DNA of 64,000 nt. Origin: Lachnospiraceae bacterium NK4A144. Lineage in GTDB: Bacteria; Bacillota; Clostridia; Lachnospirales; Lachnospiraceae. Location: assembly GCA_000424365.1 (NCBI GenBank), contig AUJT01000024.1, positions 1 to 64,000 of the forward strand, in the 5' to 3' direction. Of the stretch, positions 1 through 7,838 are shown one piece after another. Position 1 is the stretch's first letter. The number at the start of each line of letters is the position of its first letter. A program made the position numbers and the translations under genes. The notes below the pieces were generated by a model. The model was not told the DNA's origin. It worked only from the letters and a program-made list of their open reading frames with translations, and ran no database searches.

Positions 1-1
1 T

Positions 2-145
2 TACGATCTCAGCGCACCGGACAGCTGCGAATCAGATGAAGTTGAGTACGATGTATATACATCAAAGGATTGTCAGTTCAAGCTTACGATCGGCTTTGAT
101 GAAGGCACATTATCAACAATCGATTTCTCACTTGAAGAGATGTAA
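2..145 (+). CDS. 3' end of an unidentified gene (partial)
   Basis: An open frame runs in from the left edge and ends at TAA 143-145. The last 47 residues are acidic and end in TLSTIDFSLEEM. No family is recognised and the start lies outside the window. A dispersed repeat and a bidirectional terminator follow, so this is the end of its transcription unit. Confidence 0.55.
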   Translation, partial: YDLSAPDSCESDEVEYDVYTSKDCQFKLTIGFDEGTLSTIDFSLEEM

Positions 146-160
146 TAATTGAAAGTTAAA

Positions 161-309
161 ACGTAACAGTTCACACGTAAACGGAGCACTACGCTGCGGA
201 GTTTACGATCAATAACGATGAATAGCCACTGGATTTTGTCCATCGCCGAAGGCGATTTAATTGGCAAAATCCGTTACGTGAGCGAGCTGTAAGCGAGTGA
301 ACAGTAACG
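161..309 (+). repeat. Dispersed nested-palindrome repeat, copy 1
   Basis: This non-coding stretch is close to the reverse complement of 59632-59776. It contains nested dyads: CGTAACAGTTCAC near the left end against GTGAACAGTAACG at the right end, CGTAAACGGAGC against GCGGAGTTTACG, and a central ATCGCC-GAA-GGCGAT hairpin flanked by GGATTTTG and CAAAATCC. The architecture is that of a short palindromic intergenic repeat or a MITE core. No protein is encoded. Confidence 0.75.
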
Positions 310-315
310 TTAAAA

Positions 316-346
316 CCCCCGGCAGTGAAAACTGTCCGGGGGTTTG
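316..346. terminator. Bidirectional rho-independent terminator
   Basis: Stem CCCCCGG-CAGT / ACTG-TCCGGGGG with a GAAA loop, followed by TTT on the plus strand and by a T-run on the minus strand. It lies between two convergent genes (ends at 145 and 352). Confidence 0.8.
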
Positions 347-351
347 TGTTA

Positions 352-1086
352 TTATATGAGTGAGATGAAACGGAACATCAGTATATAGTGGCAGAGCGTA
401 CCGGCCATGATAAACAGATGAAAGATCGTATGTGAATTAAAGTAAAGGTGTTTTTCGTTAAAGCTCTTAAGCTTCATGGCATAGATAACGGCGCCGACAG
501 TATAGAGTATTCCGCCGGAAACAAGCCAGAAAAAGGCTTCGCGGGGAAGTAAAGTCCATAGCGGTGCGATAGTAAATACACAAAGCCATCCCATGAGGAG
601 ATATAGAGCAGACGAAAAAATATGAGGACAGCTTATCCAAAAGAGTTTGATCAGGATACCTGCGATGGCCATCGCCCAAATGGCTGTCAAAAGGATATAC
701 CCGCGCGTATCGGCAAGAACGGATAGGCAGACCGGAGTATAGGAACCGGCGATCATGACAGAGATCATACTGTGATCGATCTTTCGGAAAATGTTGGTCT
801 TATTTTTGTCCAAAACTACTGTGTGATAAGTAGTGCTTGCGGCATAGAGAAGGCAGCATGCCAAGAGAAAGATCACCATTGAAAAGAGGGTGATGGAAGA
901 ACCGAAAAGAGAGGCACGCATAGTGAGCGGTCCAAAACCTATCAGGAGCATCAGGAATGCGGCAAAATGAGAAAGTGCCGGTCCGGGTTCCCGGATAGAA
1001 AGTGAAATGGTCGAAGGAAGAATGCCTGACCTCGTTATATTTCTGTGAATGGTATGTTTTTTAGTAACAGGCTGCATGATTTCCAT
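352..1086 (-). CDS. Hemolysin III / PAQR-family membrane protein (TrhA-like)
   Basis: Predicted integral membrane protein of the hemolysin III (YqfA/TrhA, PAQR) family, about 244 residues with seven hydrophobic segments. The family signature is visible: a Ser/Tyr-His pair (STTYH) after the second segment, KIDHSMI in the middle, and the C-terminal H-x3-H-x-F pattern (HTIFHLF...LCHY), which together form the metal site in PAQR proteins. The start is placed at ATG 1086 because GGGGAGG sits about six bases upstream; the longer frame would use a TTG that overlaps this ribosome binding site. The physiological role in bacteria (membrane fluidity or stress) is not settled. It is monocistronic and convergent with the partial gene at the left edge. 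Confidence 0.88.
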   Translation of the reverse strand: MEIMQPVTKKHTIHRNITRSGILPSTISLSIREPGPALSHFAAFLMLLIGFGPLTMRASLFGSSITLFSMVIFLLACCLLYAASTTYHTVVLDKNKTNIFRKIDHSMISVMIAGSYTPVCLSVLADTRGYILLTAIWAMAIAGILIKLFWISCPHIFSSALYLLMGWLCVFTIAPLWTLLPREAFFWLVSGGILYTVGAVIYAMKLKSFNEKHLYFNSHTIFHLFIMAGTLCHYILMFRFISLI

Positions 1087-1266
1087 AATAAGCCTCCCCA
1101 ATTAAAAGCGCTGCATCAGCTCTGTTTGCAATCTCACAACGAAGATATGCACACACAAAACCATGACACGTGGTTTTCAAAACTACATGTGAGTGACATA
1201 AATATACAACAATGTCTATTAAAATGCAAGTGATAGGTAAACTAATATCTATTTATATCGTTGTTG

Positions 1267-1275
1267 TGTTATAAT
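1267..1275 (+). promoter_or_regulatory. Extended -10 promoter for the alarmone synthetase gene
   Basis: TG-n-TATAAT (TG at 1267-1268, TATAAT at 1270-1275) with no good -35 box, typical of an extended -10 sigma-A promoter. It lies 78 bases before the coding start and 48 bases before a mini-ORF. Confidence 0.55.
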
Positions 1276-1322
1276 ATTAACAATGATGTAAGGGTCAAAA
1301 GTAAATTAAGAAGGAACGGAGT

Positions 1323-1346
1323 ATGGTCCGCAAAATGCGGATCTAA
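1323..1346 (+). other. Seven-codon leader ORF overlapping a hairpin
   Basis: ATG at 1323 follows AAGGAACGGAG closely and reads M-V-R-K-M-R-I-stop. The same bases form the hairpin TCCGCA-AAA-TGCGGA, 7 bases before the synthetase start at 1353. It may be a translated leader or just a hairpin in the 5' UTR. Confidence 0.3.
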
Positions 1347-1352
1347 AATAAA

Positions 1353-2075
1353 ATGGGTAATACTACAGGAAATTACGAAGGGGTTGATAGCTGGGAAACT
1401 ATTATGCTCCTCTACAATTCTGCACTGAAGGAAATAGGAACCAAGCTGGAGATCTTAAATAATGAATTTCAGCATGTTCATCAGTATAATCCGATCGAGC
1501 ATATCAAATCGCGCGTAAAAACACCTGAAAGTATTGTTAAGAAATTGAAGCGTCGTGGATATGAATCAACGATTGAAAATATGGTAAAGTATGTAAATGA
1601 TATTGCGGGTATACGTGTAATCTGTTCATTTACGTCCGACATATACAGAGTTGCGGAGATACTTGCCAACCAAAGTGATATAAATGTCCTTTCTATCAAA
1701 GACTATATCAAGCATCCAAAGGAAAGTGGCTATAAGAGCTATCACATGATAGTAACTGTACCTATATTCCTGTCTGATGGTGTGGTCGATACAAAAGTTG
1801 AGATCCAGATCCGCACAGTAGCGATGGATTTCTGGGCAAGTCTTGAGCATAAGATTAAATATAAATATGAAGGCTATGCTCCGGAGCATATAAAAAGAGA
1901 ACTTTTTGAATGTGCGGAGATGGTATCCGATCTGGATGCAAAGATGATGTCTCTTAATGAAGAGATCCGTGGAGTTGCAGCAGAGCATGGTGCTGATGAC
2001 CGTGAAAGAGAAAAGCAGAAGCGTGAAGCTGAACGTACTCTCCTTAAAGAGCGGTTTTACGGTGAAGCGGAATAA
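1353..2075 (+). CDS. Small alarmone synthetase (RelQ/YjbM-like GTP pyrophosphokinase)
   Basis: 240-residue protein consisting of the RelA/SpoT synthetase domain alone: no HD hydrolase, TGS or ACT domain, which is the size and layout of small alarmone synthetases. Visible family features are the RVKTPESIVKKLKRRGY substrate-binding block, DIAGIRV, SGYKSYHMIV, and VEIQIRTVAMDFWASLEHKIKYK near residues 150-170. It is expected to transfer pyrophosphate from ATP to GDP/GTP to make (p)ppGpp in the cytoplasm. The C-terminal helix is strongly charged, as in RelQ/RelP tetramers. It has its own promoter and a terminator directly after the stop. Which small synthetase class it belongs to cannot be fixed by eye. 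Confidence 0.9.
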   Translation: MGNTTGNYEGVDSWETIMLLYNSALKEIGTKLEILNNEFQHVHQYNPIEHIKSRVKTPESIVKKLKRRGYESTIENMVKYVNDIAGIRVICSFTSDIYRVAEILANQSDINVLSIKDYIKHPKESGYKSYHMIVTVPIFLSDGVVDTKVEIQIRTVAMDFWASLEHKIKYKYEGYAPEHIKRELFECAEMVSDLDAKMMSLNEEIRGVAAEHGADDREREKQKREAERTLLKERFYGEAE

Positions 2076-2088
2076 AGGAATTGTTTTA

Positions 2089-2113
2089 GGGGTGCGCAAA
2101 AGCGCACCCCTTT
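2089..2113 (+). terminator. Rho-independent terminator
   Basis: Perfect 9-bp stem GGGGTGCGC / GCGCACCCC with an AAAA loop, then TTT, starting 13 bases after the alarmone synthetase stop. Confidence 0.85.
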
Positions 2114-2140
2114 GATGTGTACAAAAAGCCCTTTTATAAT
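2112..2140 (+). promoter_or_regulatory. Sigma-A-like promoter into a non-coding interval
   Basis: TTGATG (2112-2117), 17-base spacer, TATAAT (2135-2140). No long ORF starts within 300 bases downstream. The transcript would begin near 2147 and run through the hairpin at 2161-2186. Confidence 0.5.
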
Positions 2141-2160
2141 AGAGTCTTTAAAAGAGGAGT

Positions 2161-2550
2161 GCCCCGGAACCTTTCGGTCCCGAGGCTTATTATGAAAAAA
2201 TCATCTACATTTCTGTATGTCTTTCTTAAGACATTATTAATATAACAATAAGTTATGAACAAATTATGAATTGCTTGTAAATATATAGTAAATACGACTA
2301 AACTAACCAAATAAAAATGAAATCCATAGGTGAAAGTGCACATATAAAAATAGAATGGTTGATCAAAGAGTTAAGTAAAGCGACGATTTTAAAAAGAAAA
2401 TATCGGAGCGGCGGTAATGTCGGGTCCGGTACCGCCAACCAATATTGCAGGTAGCTATAAAAGGTGCTAGAATACGATAGAATTGCTGTTGCAGGGGTGT
2501 AATAATACGGTAATTAAATGACATATCGTTACTGTTCAGAGGGGGAAGGG
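2161..2550 (+). other. Gene-poor interval with hairpins and a 17-codon ORF
   Basis: About 400 bases without a convincing gene. It holds a hairpin at 2161-2186 (imperfect 11-bp stem, TTTC loop), a 17-residue hydrophobic ORF at 2192-2245 whose only Shine-Dalgarno (AAAGAGGAG, 2151-2159) is on the far side of that hairpin, a perfect 7-bp hairpin ATGTCTT-TCTT-AAGACAT at 2217-2234, and a GGCGGTA/TACCGCC stem at 2410-2436. A small RNA or a leader for the gene at 2551 is possible. Nothing else is evident. Confidence 0.35.
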
Positions 2551-3027
2551 ATGAACGCATTTTCAGATAGCCGTAATTCAGAGGATAGCACAAATAAAAG
2601 TGCATATCAAAAGAGTGAACTTGTATTGACAGAGAGCTCTGTAAATGATAAATTATCGAGCAGTCTGAATTTAATTCCGATCCGTTCTGAAAAGATGGAT
2701 GATGCTGGTATCGATGATACAGTTAATGAGTCTGTCTTGCAGCAGGAATCAGCAAAAATTACGGAAAATTGCATTAATACAGAAGTTCCGATAGATATGA
2801 ATGAAGAATTGGAACAGCTGAGAGCTGAACTGATAACTCATGTGCATCATGAGAATGTCCGTTGTTATCGCAATGTTCAGGCAGTAATTATTGACAATAC
2901 AGATAAGATCATGAAACAGGCAGAAAAGAATCAGAGGAGCCTAAAAGGGCTTATGACCGTAGTGTTGGTCTTCCTTATTCTGAATCTCGCGGCAGTAGCT
3001 GCACTGGCTGTTTTCATGTTACGTTAA
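2551..3027 (+). CDS. Predicted tail-anchored membrane protein of unknown function
   Basis: 158-residue protein with a polar, acidic N-terminal two thirds and one hydrophobic helix at the extreme C-terminus (VLVFLILNLAAVAALAVF), so it is probably C-terminally anchored with its bulk in the cytoplasm. The start at 2551 is chosen because AGGGGGAAGGG lies immediately upstream; the frame could extend to 2518 but without a ribosome binding site. A charged segment just before the membrane helix (EELEQLRAELITHV) could form a short coiled coil. No family recognised. It precedes a flavoprotein and murA by a few bases and may be co-transcribed with them. Confidence 0.6.
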   Translation: MNAFSDSRNSEDSTNKSAYQKSELVLTESSVNDKLSSSLNLIPIRSEKMDDAGIDDTVNESVLQQESAKITENCINTEVPIDMNEELEQLRAELITHVHHENVRCYRNVQAVIIDNTDKIMKQAEKNQRSLKGLMTVVLVFLILNLAAVAALAVFMLR

Positions 3028-3034
3028 GCAAAAT

Positions 3035-3610
3035 ATGAAACAATTCTGGAAACCCGGAAATATGCTTTTCCCTGTACCTGCGGTTATGCTTAGCTGCGGA
3101 CGGGAAAACGAAAAACCAAATATCATTACACTGGCATGGGCAGGCAATGTCTGTTCCGATCCGCCGATGGTATCCGTATCGATACGACGGTCGCGTTATT
3201 CTTATGACATAATTAAGGAAACAGGAGAATTTGTCCTGAATCTGACTACAGAGAGTCTTGCGCGAAAAGCAGATCTCTGCGGAGTTAAGAGTGGCAGGGA
3301 CATCGATAAATTTGAAACGGTTCACCTGACTCCTCAGCCGTCTAAAAAGATAAAGGCTCCGGGGATAATGGAGAGTCCGGTAAATATTGAATGTAAGGTC
3401 GAGCAGATCATACCGCTTGGTACGCATGACCTGTTTCTGGCAAAAGTGCTGGGAGTCAGTGTAGACGAGTCACTGCTTAATAAGAAGGGCTCACTTGACC
3501 TGAAAAGAGCAAATTTAGTGGCATGGAGCCATGGTGAATATATGGGTCTTGGAAAAAAGATCGGTAAATTCGGGTATTCTGTTCAGAAGAGGAAGACTGG
3601 AAAAAGATGA
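3035..3610 (+). CDS. Flavin reductase family protein (FMN-binding split barrel)
   Basis: 191-residue protein matching the flavin reductase-like / DIM6-NTAB family. It starts with the typical KPGNMLFPVPAVMLSCG segment, continues with ITLAWAGNVCSDPPMVSVSIR (the flavin-binding strand-turn), and has SYDIIKETGEFVLNL, the usual conserved region. It probably binds FMN as a cytoplasmic dimer; the electron acceptor is unknown. It starts 8 bases after the preceding gene and overlaps murA by four bases (ATGA), so translational coupling with murA is likely although no functional link is obvious. Confidence 0.85.
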   Translation: MKQFWKPGNMLFPVPAVMLSCGRENEKPNIITLAWAGNVCSDPPMVSVSIRRSRYSYDIIKETGEFVLNLTTESLARKADLCGVKSGRDIDKFETVHLTPQPSKKIKAPGIMESPVNIECKVEQIIPLGTHDLFLAKVLGVSVDESLLNKKGSLDLKRANLVAWSHGEYMGLGKKIGKFGYSVQKRKTGKR

Positions 3611-4926
3611 AATCGAAAGTAGTTTCTATGGATCATTATGTAATTCGCGGCGGAAATGTGCTTCGCGGTGAGGTTGAGATCGGCGGAGCAAAGAACGCAG
3701 CACTTGCGATTCTCGCTGCTGCCATTATGACAGATGAGACTGTAACGATAGAAAATATGCCGGATGTCAGGGACACAAACGTGCTTCTCGATGCAATGGC
3801 TGGTATCGGTGTACATATCGATCGCGTAGACCGTCATACTGTTAAAATAAATGGTTCGATGGTTCAGAACGTAAATATCGAATACGAACTGATCAAGAAG
3901 ATCCGTGCTTCCTACTATCTTATAGGAGCACTTCTCGGAAAATACCGTGAAGCAGAAGTTCCGCTTCCCGGTGGATGTAACATTGGAAGCCGTCCTATCG
4001 ATCAGCACCTTAAGGGATTCCGTGCTATTGGTGCAGATGTAAAGATCGATCATGGTTCGATCGTAGCTACTGCAGAAAAGCTTGTCGGTGCTCATATGTA
4101 CATGGATGTCGTTTCTGTCGGCGCTACTATAAATGTTATGATGGCTGCCAGCATGGCAGAGGGAAAGACCATCATTGAGAATGCAGCAAAGGAGCCGCAT
4201 GTCGTTGATGTAGCAAACTTCCTTAATTCCATGGGCGCAGATATAAAGGGCGCAGGTACAGACGTGATCCGTATCCGCGGCGTAGAAAAGCTTCACGGAG
4301 CTACTTATTCTATCATTCCGGATCAGATCGAGGCCGGAACATTTATGTTTGCTGCTGCTGTTACAAAGGGCGATATCCTTGTAAAAGACGTTATCCCGAA
4401 GCATTTGGAGTCTATCACTGCAAAGCTCCTTGAAATGGGATGCGAAGTAGAAGAGCTGGATGATGCTGTTCGTGTTAGATATACAGGCGAACTGCACAGT
4501 ACACAGATAAAGACTCTTCCTTATCCGGGATTCCCGACAGATATGCAGCCGCAGGCAGGTATCACACTTGCGCTTTCAGAAGGTGTGAGCACTATTACCG
4601 AGAGCATATTTGAGAACCGTTTCCGTTACGTAGACGAGATCATTCGCATGGGCGCGGATATAAAGGTTGAGGGAAATACTGCAATCATTACCGGTGTGAA
4701 AGGTCTGACAGGAGCGCATATATCTTCACCTGACTTAAGAGCGGGTGCAGCACTTGTACTTGCGGCTCTTTCTGCTGATGGAGTATCCGTAGTAGACGAT
4801 ATACATTTGATCGAGAGAGGTTATGAGGACTTTGATGTAAAGCTTCGTGCCCTCGGTGGACTCATCGAGAGAGTATCCGATGATGAAGAAATCCAGAAAT
4901 TCCGCCTTCGTACACAGGCGATCTAA
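3607..4926 (+). CDS. murA: UDP-N-acetylglucosamine 1-carboxyvinyltransferase
   Basis: First committed step of peptidoglycan synthesis: transfer of enolpyruvate from PEP to UDP-GlcNAc in the cytoplasm. Its length of 439 residues is normal for the family. Visible features are the N-terminal IRGGNVLRGEVEIGGAKNAAL, the catalytic cysteine in GGCNIGSRPIDQH (about residue 122; Cys form, so expected fosfomycin-sensitive), IPDQIEAGTFMFAAA, and the C-terminal DLRAGAALVLAAL. The start at 3607 overlaps the upstream stop; a second ATG at 3628 would also leave a complete protein. A strong terminator follows. Confidence 0.95.
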   Translation: MKSKVVSMDHYVIRGGNVLRGEVEIGGAKNAALAILAAAIMTDETVTIENMPDVRDTNVLLDAMAGIGVHIDRVDRHTVKINGSMVQNVNIEYELIKKIRASYYLIGALLGKYREAEVPLPGGCNIGSRPIDQHLKGFRAIGADVKIDHGSIVATAEKLVGAHMYMDVVSVGATINVMMAASMAEGKTIIENAAKEPHVVDVANFLNSMGADIKGAGTDVIRIRGVEKLHGATYSIIPDQIEAGTFMFAAAVTKGDILVKDVIPKHLESITAKLLEMGCEVEELDDAVRVRYTGELHSTQIKTLPYPGFPTDMQPQAGITLALSEGVSTITESIFENRFRYVDEIIRMGADIKVEGNTAIITGVKGLTGAHISSPDLRAGAALVLAALSADGVSVVDDIHLIERGYEDFDVKLRALGGLIERVSDDEEIQKFRLRTQAI

Positions 4927-4933
4927 TAAATAA

Positions 4934-4974
4934 CCCCTGCATGGAACTGTTGAAAGTTCCGTGCAGGGGTTTTT
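4934..4974 (+). terminator. Rho-independent terminator after murA
   Basis: Long stem CCCCTGCA..GGAACT / AGTTCC..TGCAGGGG followed by TTTTT. Confidence 0.88.
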
Positions 4975-4992
4975 CGACCTTTGTTCTTAGAA

Positions 4993-6072
4993 TTAAAGTA
5001 TTTCCTCAATATAAAGTCCGTGTTCGTGAGAAAGATCGATATAGTGGCTTCCGCAATGTACAACAGGGTGAGACAGATCAAACTTGTTGATCAGGATTAT
5101 CTCTCCGATCATTCCGTTAGACAGGCGGACGCGATTATTCATGTAAGTATTTACGATGTATTCCAGGAATACAAGGATAAACTCTGAATCGTACTTCTGC
5201 AGTCCTTCTGACTCAAAAATGCTGATAACCTGGAATGGGCAGAGCGGTCCACGGTAAACACGCGGACTTGTCATGGCATCGTACACGTCTGCAATAGAAA
5301 CTATACGTGCAAAACGGTCGATCCGCTCAGTACTGAGAGCCATGGGATAGCCGGTGCCGTCACAGCGTTCGTGGTGCATGAGGGCTGCATTCTTTATATG
5401 CTCACTGATAGGGAGATCCTTAAGGATATTAAAGCCTTCCATAGTGTGAGACTTTATTGTTGTATATTCCTCGTCGGTGAGTTTGGCAGGTTTACTGATG
5501 ATCTCGTTTGGAATCTTCAGCTTACCGATATCATGCAGGAGACCACAAAGAGTCAGTGTACTTACATCCTCATCGGACATACTGAGCCATTTTCCGAAAA
5601 CATGGCAGATAAGTGACACGTTCAGAGAATGAGCATAGGTTGGATCATCGTAGATCCTCATGTTATGAAGCATGTCGAAAATGTGTATTCCGGACGGCGT
5701 ATCACTTATGAGCTTCATGGGCTCTTCCAACAGTTTTTCTGTATCAACCACCTGTTTTGTGATTATGTCGTTAAGTGAGTCTCTTACTTCTCCGAGGGTT
5801 GATTCAAAGTTTTTTTTGAAGATCTTGTATGCCGCGCTGGACTTTATTTTCTCTGAGTAGGATAAAGACTCCGGAGAAATATCTGCAGAAACGGCAGCTT
5901 CCATTGATTCTTCTCTGACACGGACAGCGGTTATGGAGTAAAACTCCAGCTTTGCGATGGCTTTATCTGTAAGAGCCATGTCCTTTGGAAGAACCAGCTG
6001 ATTTTGAAATGAAATGACATCCTCGGATAATATCATTCCGGGGACCAGATCCTGAGTAAGAACTCTGGGCAT
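4993..6072 (-). CDS. HD-GYP domain protein (probable cyclic-di-GMP phosphodiesterase)
   Basis: 359-residue cytoplasmic protein. An N-terminal region of about 170 residues without a recognised domain precedes an HD-GYP domain. The hallmark residues are present: HSLNVSLICHVFG, LLHDIGKLKIP (HD pair, about residues 188-189), IKSHTMEGFNIL, and HHERCDGTGYP (HHE...GYP). HD-GYP proteins hydrolyse c-di-GMP; all metal ligands seen here suggest an active enzyme. The start is set at ATG 6072, preceded by AGAGGATT, rather than at 6099. It is convergent with murA. Two GGDEF proteins and one EAL protein later in the window belong to the same signalling chemistry. Confidence 0.88.
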   Translation of the reverse strand: MPRVLTQDLVPGMILSEDVISFQNQLVLPKDMALTDKAIAKLEFYSITAVRVREESMEAAVSADISPESLSYSEKIKSSAAYKIFKKNFESTLGEVRDSLNDIITKQVVDTEKLLEEPMKLISDTPSGIHIFDMLHNMRIYDDPTYAHSLNVSLICHVFGKWLSMSDEDVSTLTLCGLLHDIGKLKIPNEIISKPAKLTDEEYTTIKSHTMEGFNILKDLPISEHIKNAALMHHERCDGTGYPMALSTERIDRFARIVSIADVYDAMTSPRVYRGPLCPFQVISIFESEGLQKYDSEFILVFLEYIVNTYMNNRVRLSNGMIGEIILINKFDLSHPVVHCGSHYIDLSHEHGLYIEEIL

Positions 6073-6173
6073 AACTAATCCTCTATTGAAATAAAACATC
6101 TCGTCTTTAGGGTTTCAATTCAAAGTATATTGACTTTTTTATTTCAAGTCAACGGCGTGGATACAATTTGGGG

Positions 6174-6202
6174 TTGACGAGGCATAAAAAAAAGAGTATG
6201 TT
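6174..6202 (+). promoter_or_regulatory. Promoter of the metK transcript
   Basis: TTGACG (6174-6179), 17-base spacer, TATGTT (6197-6202), placing transcription start about 25 bases before the riboswitch P1 stem. Confidence 0.6.
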
Positions 6203-6232
6203 TATCCGGATAAGAAAATTCTATATTGTAAA

Positions 6233-6346
6233 CTTCTCTTATTAAGAGTGATGGAGATGCAAAGGATCTGTGAAGTCACGACAACCTCCGATAAAGCTGT
6301 CGGAAGGTGCCAACCTTGAGCGAGTTATGTTTCGAACAATGAGAGG
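6233..6346 (+). ncRNA. SAM-I (S-box) riboswitch
   Basis: The leader has the S-box layout. P1 arms CTCTTAT and ATGAGAG enclose AAGAGTGATGGAG, GCAAAGGATCTGTGAAGTC, CGACAACC, a P3 hairpin TCCG...CGGA and AGGTGCCAACC, the conserved SAM-binding core order. It is followed by an intrinsic terminator (6367-6396), then metK. SAM binding is expected to favour termination, so the gene is turned off when its product is plentiful. Confidence 0.9.
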
Positions 6347-6366
6347 ATTTGATTATCGATGTCGGT

Positions 6367-6396
6367 CCGCTTATTTTTCATAAGCGGTCTTTTTTT
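6367..6396 (+). terminator. Riboswitch-controlled terminator before metK
   Basis: Perfect 8-bp stem CCGCTTAT / ATAAGCGG with a short loop, followed by TCTTTTTTT; it is the expression platform of the S-box leader. Confidence 0.85.
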
Positions 6397-6448
6397 ACAA
6401 TTAAACTTAATTAAGAGGTGCGTTCGAAGCACCGAAAGAGAGGAAAGA

Positions 6449-7654
6449 ATGGAAAAAAGATTATTTACATCTGAGTCCGTTACAGAAGGACATCCCGACA
6501 AAGTCTGCGATGCTATCTCTGATGCAATCCTTGATGAGTGCATCAAACAGGATCCCATGAGCCGTGTTGCATGTGAGACAATGGCATGCACAGGTTTCGT
6601 AGTAGTTACAGGTGAGATCACAACAAAGGCTTACGTTGATATCCAGAAGACAGTACGTGACACTGTTCGTGAGATCGGTTATACAAAGTCTGAGTATGGC
6701 TTTGATGCTGATACATGTGCAGTATTCACCGCTATCGATGAGCAGTCTCCTGATATCGCACAGGGTGTTGATAACGCTCTTGAGACAAAGGCAGATCTGA
6801 AGGCTCTTGAGAAGAACATGTCTGATGAGGAGATCGGTGCTATCGGTGCCGGCGATCAGGGTATGATGTTCGGTTATGCTACAAACGAGACACCTGAGTA
6901 TCTTCCTTATCCTATCGACCTTGCTCACAAGCTTACACGTCAGCTTACAAAGGTAAGAAAAGACGGCACTCTCAGCTACCTTCGTCCGGACGGAAAGTCC
7001 CAGGTATCTGTTGAGTATGATGAGGAGGGCAAGCCTCTTCGTCTCGAGGCTGTAGTTATCTCTACTCAGCATGATGAGGATGTAACTCAGGAGCAGATCC
7101 ACAACGATATCAAGAAGTACGTATTTGATCCGGTTATCCCGGCTGGTCTTATCGATGACAAGACAAGAATCTACATCAACCCGACAGGCCGTTTCGTAAT
7201 CGGTGGACCTCACGGTGATGCAGGTCTTACAGGACGTAAGATCATCGTAGACACCTACGGCGGATACGCTCGTCACGGCGGCGGAGCATTCTCCGGTAAG
7301 GACTGCACAAAGGTTGACCGTTCCGGCGCATATGCAGCTCGTTACGTTGCAAAGAACCTTGTAGCAGCAGGACTTGCAGATCGTGCAGAGATCCAGCTTT
7401 CTTACGCTATCGGTGTTGCTGAGCCTACATCTATCATGGTTGACAGCTTTGGTACAGGTAAGGTTTCTGATGAGAAGCTTACAGAGATCGTTCGTGAGAA
7501 CTTTGATCTTCGTCCGGCTGGAATCATCAAGATGCTCGACCTTAGACGTCCGATCTACAAGCAGACAGCAGCATACGGACACTTCGGAAGAACAGATATC
7601 GATCTTCCTTGGGAGAAGCTTGATAAGGTTGATGACCTTAAGAAGTATCTCTAA
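6449..7654 (+). CDS. metK: S-adenosylmethionine synthetase
   Basis: Makes S-adenosylmethionine from methionine and ATP. 401 residues, normal for the family. Conserved segments are [28 protein letters not shown], and the [13 protein letters not shown] / [18 protein letters not shown] block that contributes to ATP and metal binding. The start at 6449 is supported by AGAGAGGAAAG; the frame is open back to 6359 but that part overlaps the terminator. Regulated by the SAM riboswitch just upstream. A terminator follows at 7682. Confidence 0.97.
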   Translation: MEKRLFTSESVTEGHPDKVCDAISDAILDECIKQDPMSRVACETMACTGFVVVTGEITTKAYVDIQKTVRDTVREIGYTKSEYGFDADTCAVFTAIDEQSPDIAQGVDNALETKADLKALEKNMSDEEIGAIGAGDQGMMFGYATNETPEYLPYPIDLAHKLTRQLTKVRKDGTLSYLRPDGKSQVSVEYDEEGKPLRLEAVVISTQHDEDVTQEQIHNDIKKYVFDPVIPAGLIDDKTRIYINPTGRFVIGGPHGDAGLTGRKIIVDTYGGYARHGGGAFSGKDCTKVDRSGAYAARYVAKNLVAAGLADRAEIQLSYAIGVAEPTSIMVDSFGTGKVSDEKLTEIVRENFDLRPAGIIKMLDLRRPIYKQTAAYGHFGRTDIDLPWEKLDKVDDLKKYL

Positions 7655-7681
7655 TCCGAGATAAATAGCAGTTTGCAAGAG

Positions 7682-7713
7682 CCGCATTCCGGTTAATACC
7701 GGGATGCGGTTTT
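7682..7713 (+). terminator. Rho-independent terminator after metK
   Basis: Stem CCGCATTCCGG / CCGGGATGCGG with a short loop, then TTTT. Confidence 0.82.
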
Positions 7714-7838
7714 GTCGTTGCGGTAGCGTTTGGTGATTTCATTACAAAACGGTTTCGTGTAAAATATGATGATGACAGTGTCAATTCACGTCATCATTCA
7801 GTATAAAAAGCAAGATAGAAGGATCAGAGGTTTACATA

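Noticed and set aside
1045-1233. 62-codon plus-strand frame upstream of the alarmone synthetase
   Set aside because: Starts inside the antisense of the hemolysin III gene, no ribosome binding site.
3583-4497. 304-codon minus-strand frame opposite murA
   Set aside because: No start signal, no recognisable motif, fully covered by murA.
6461-7687. 408-codon open frame on the minus strand opposite metK
   Set aside because: It lies entirely under metK, has a Cys/Leu-rich composition typical of antisense reading of biased codons, no ribosome binding site and no family.
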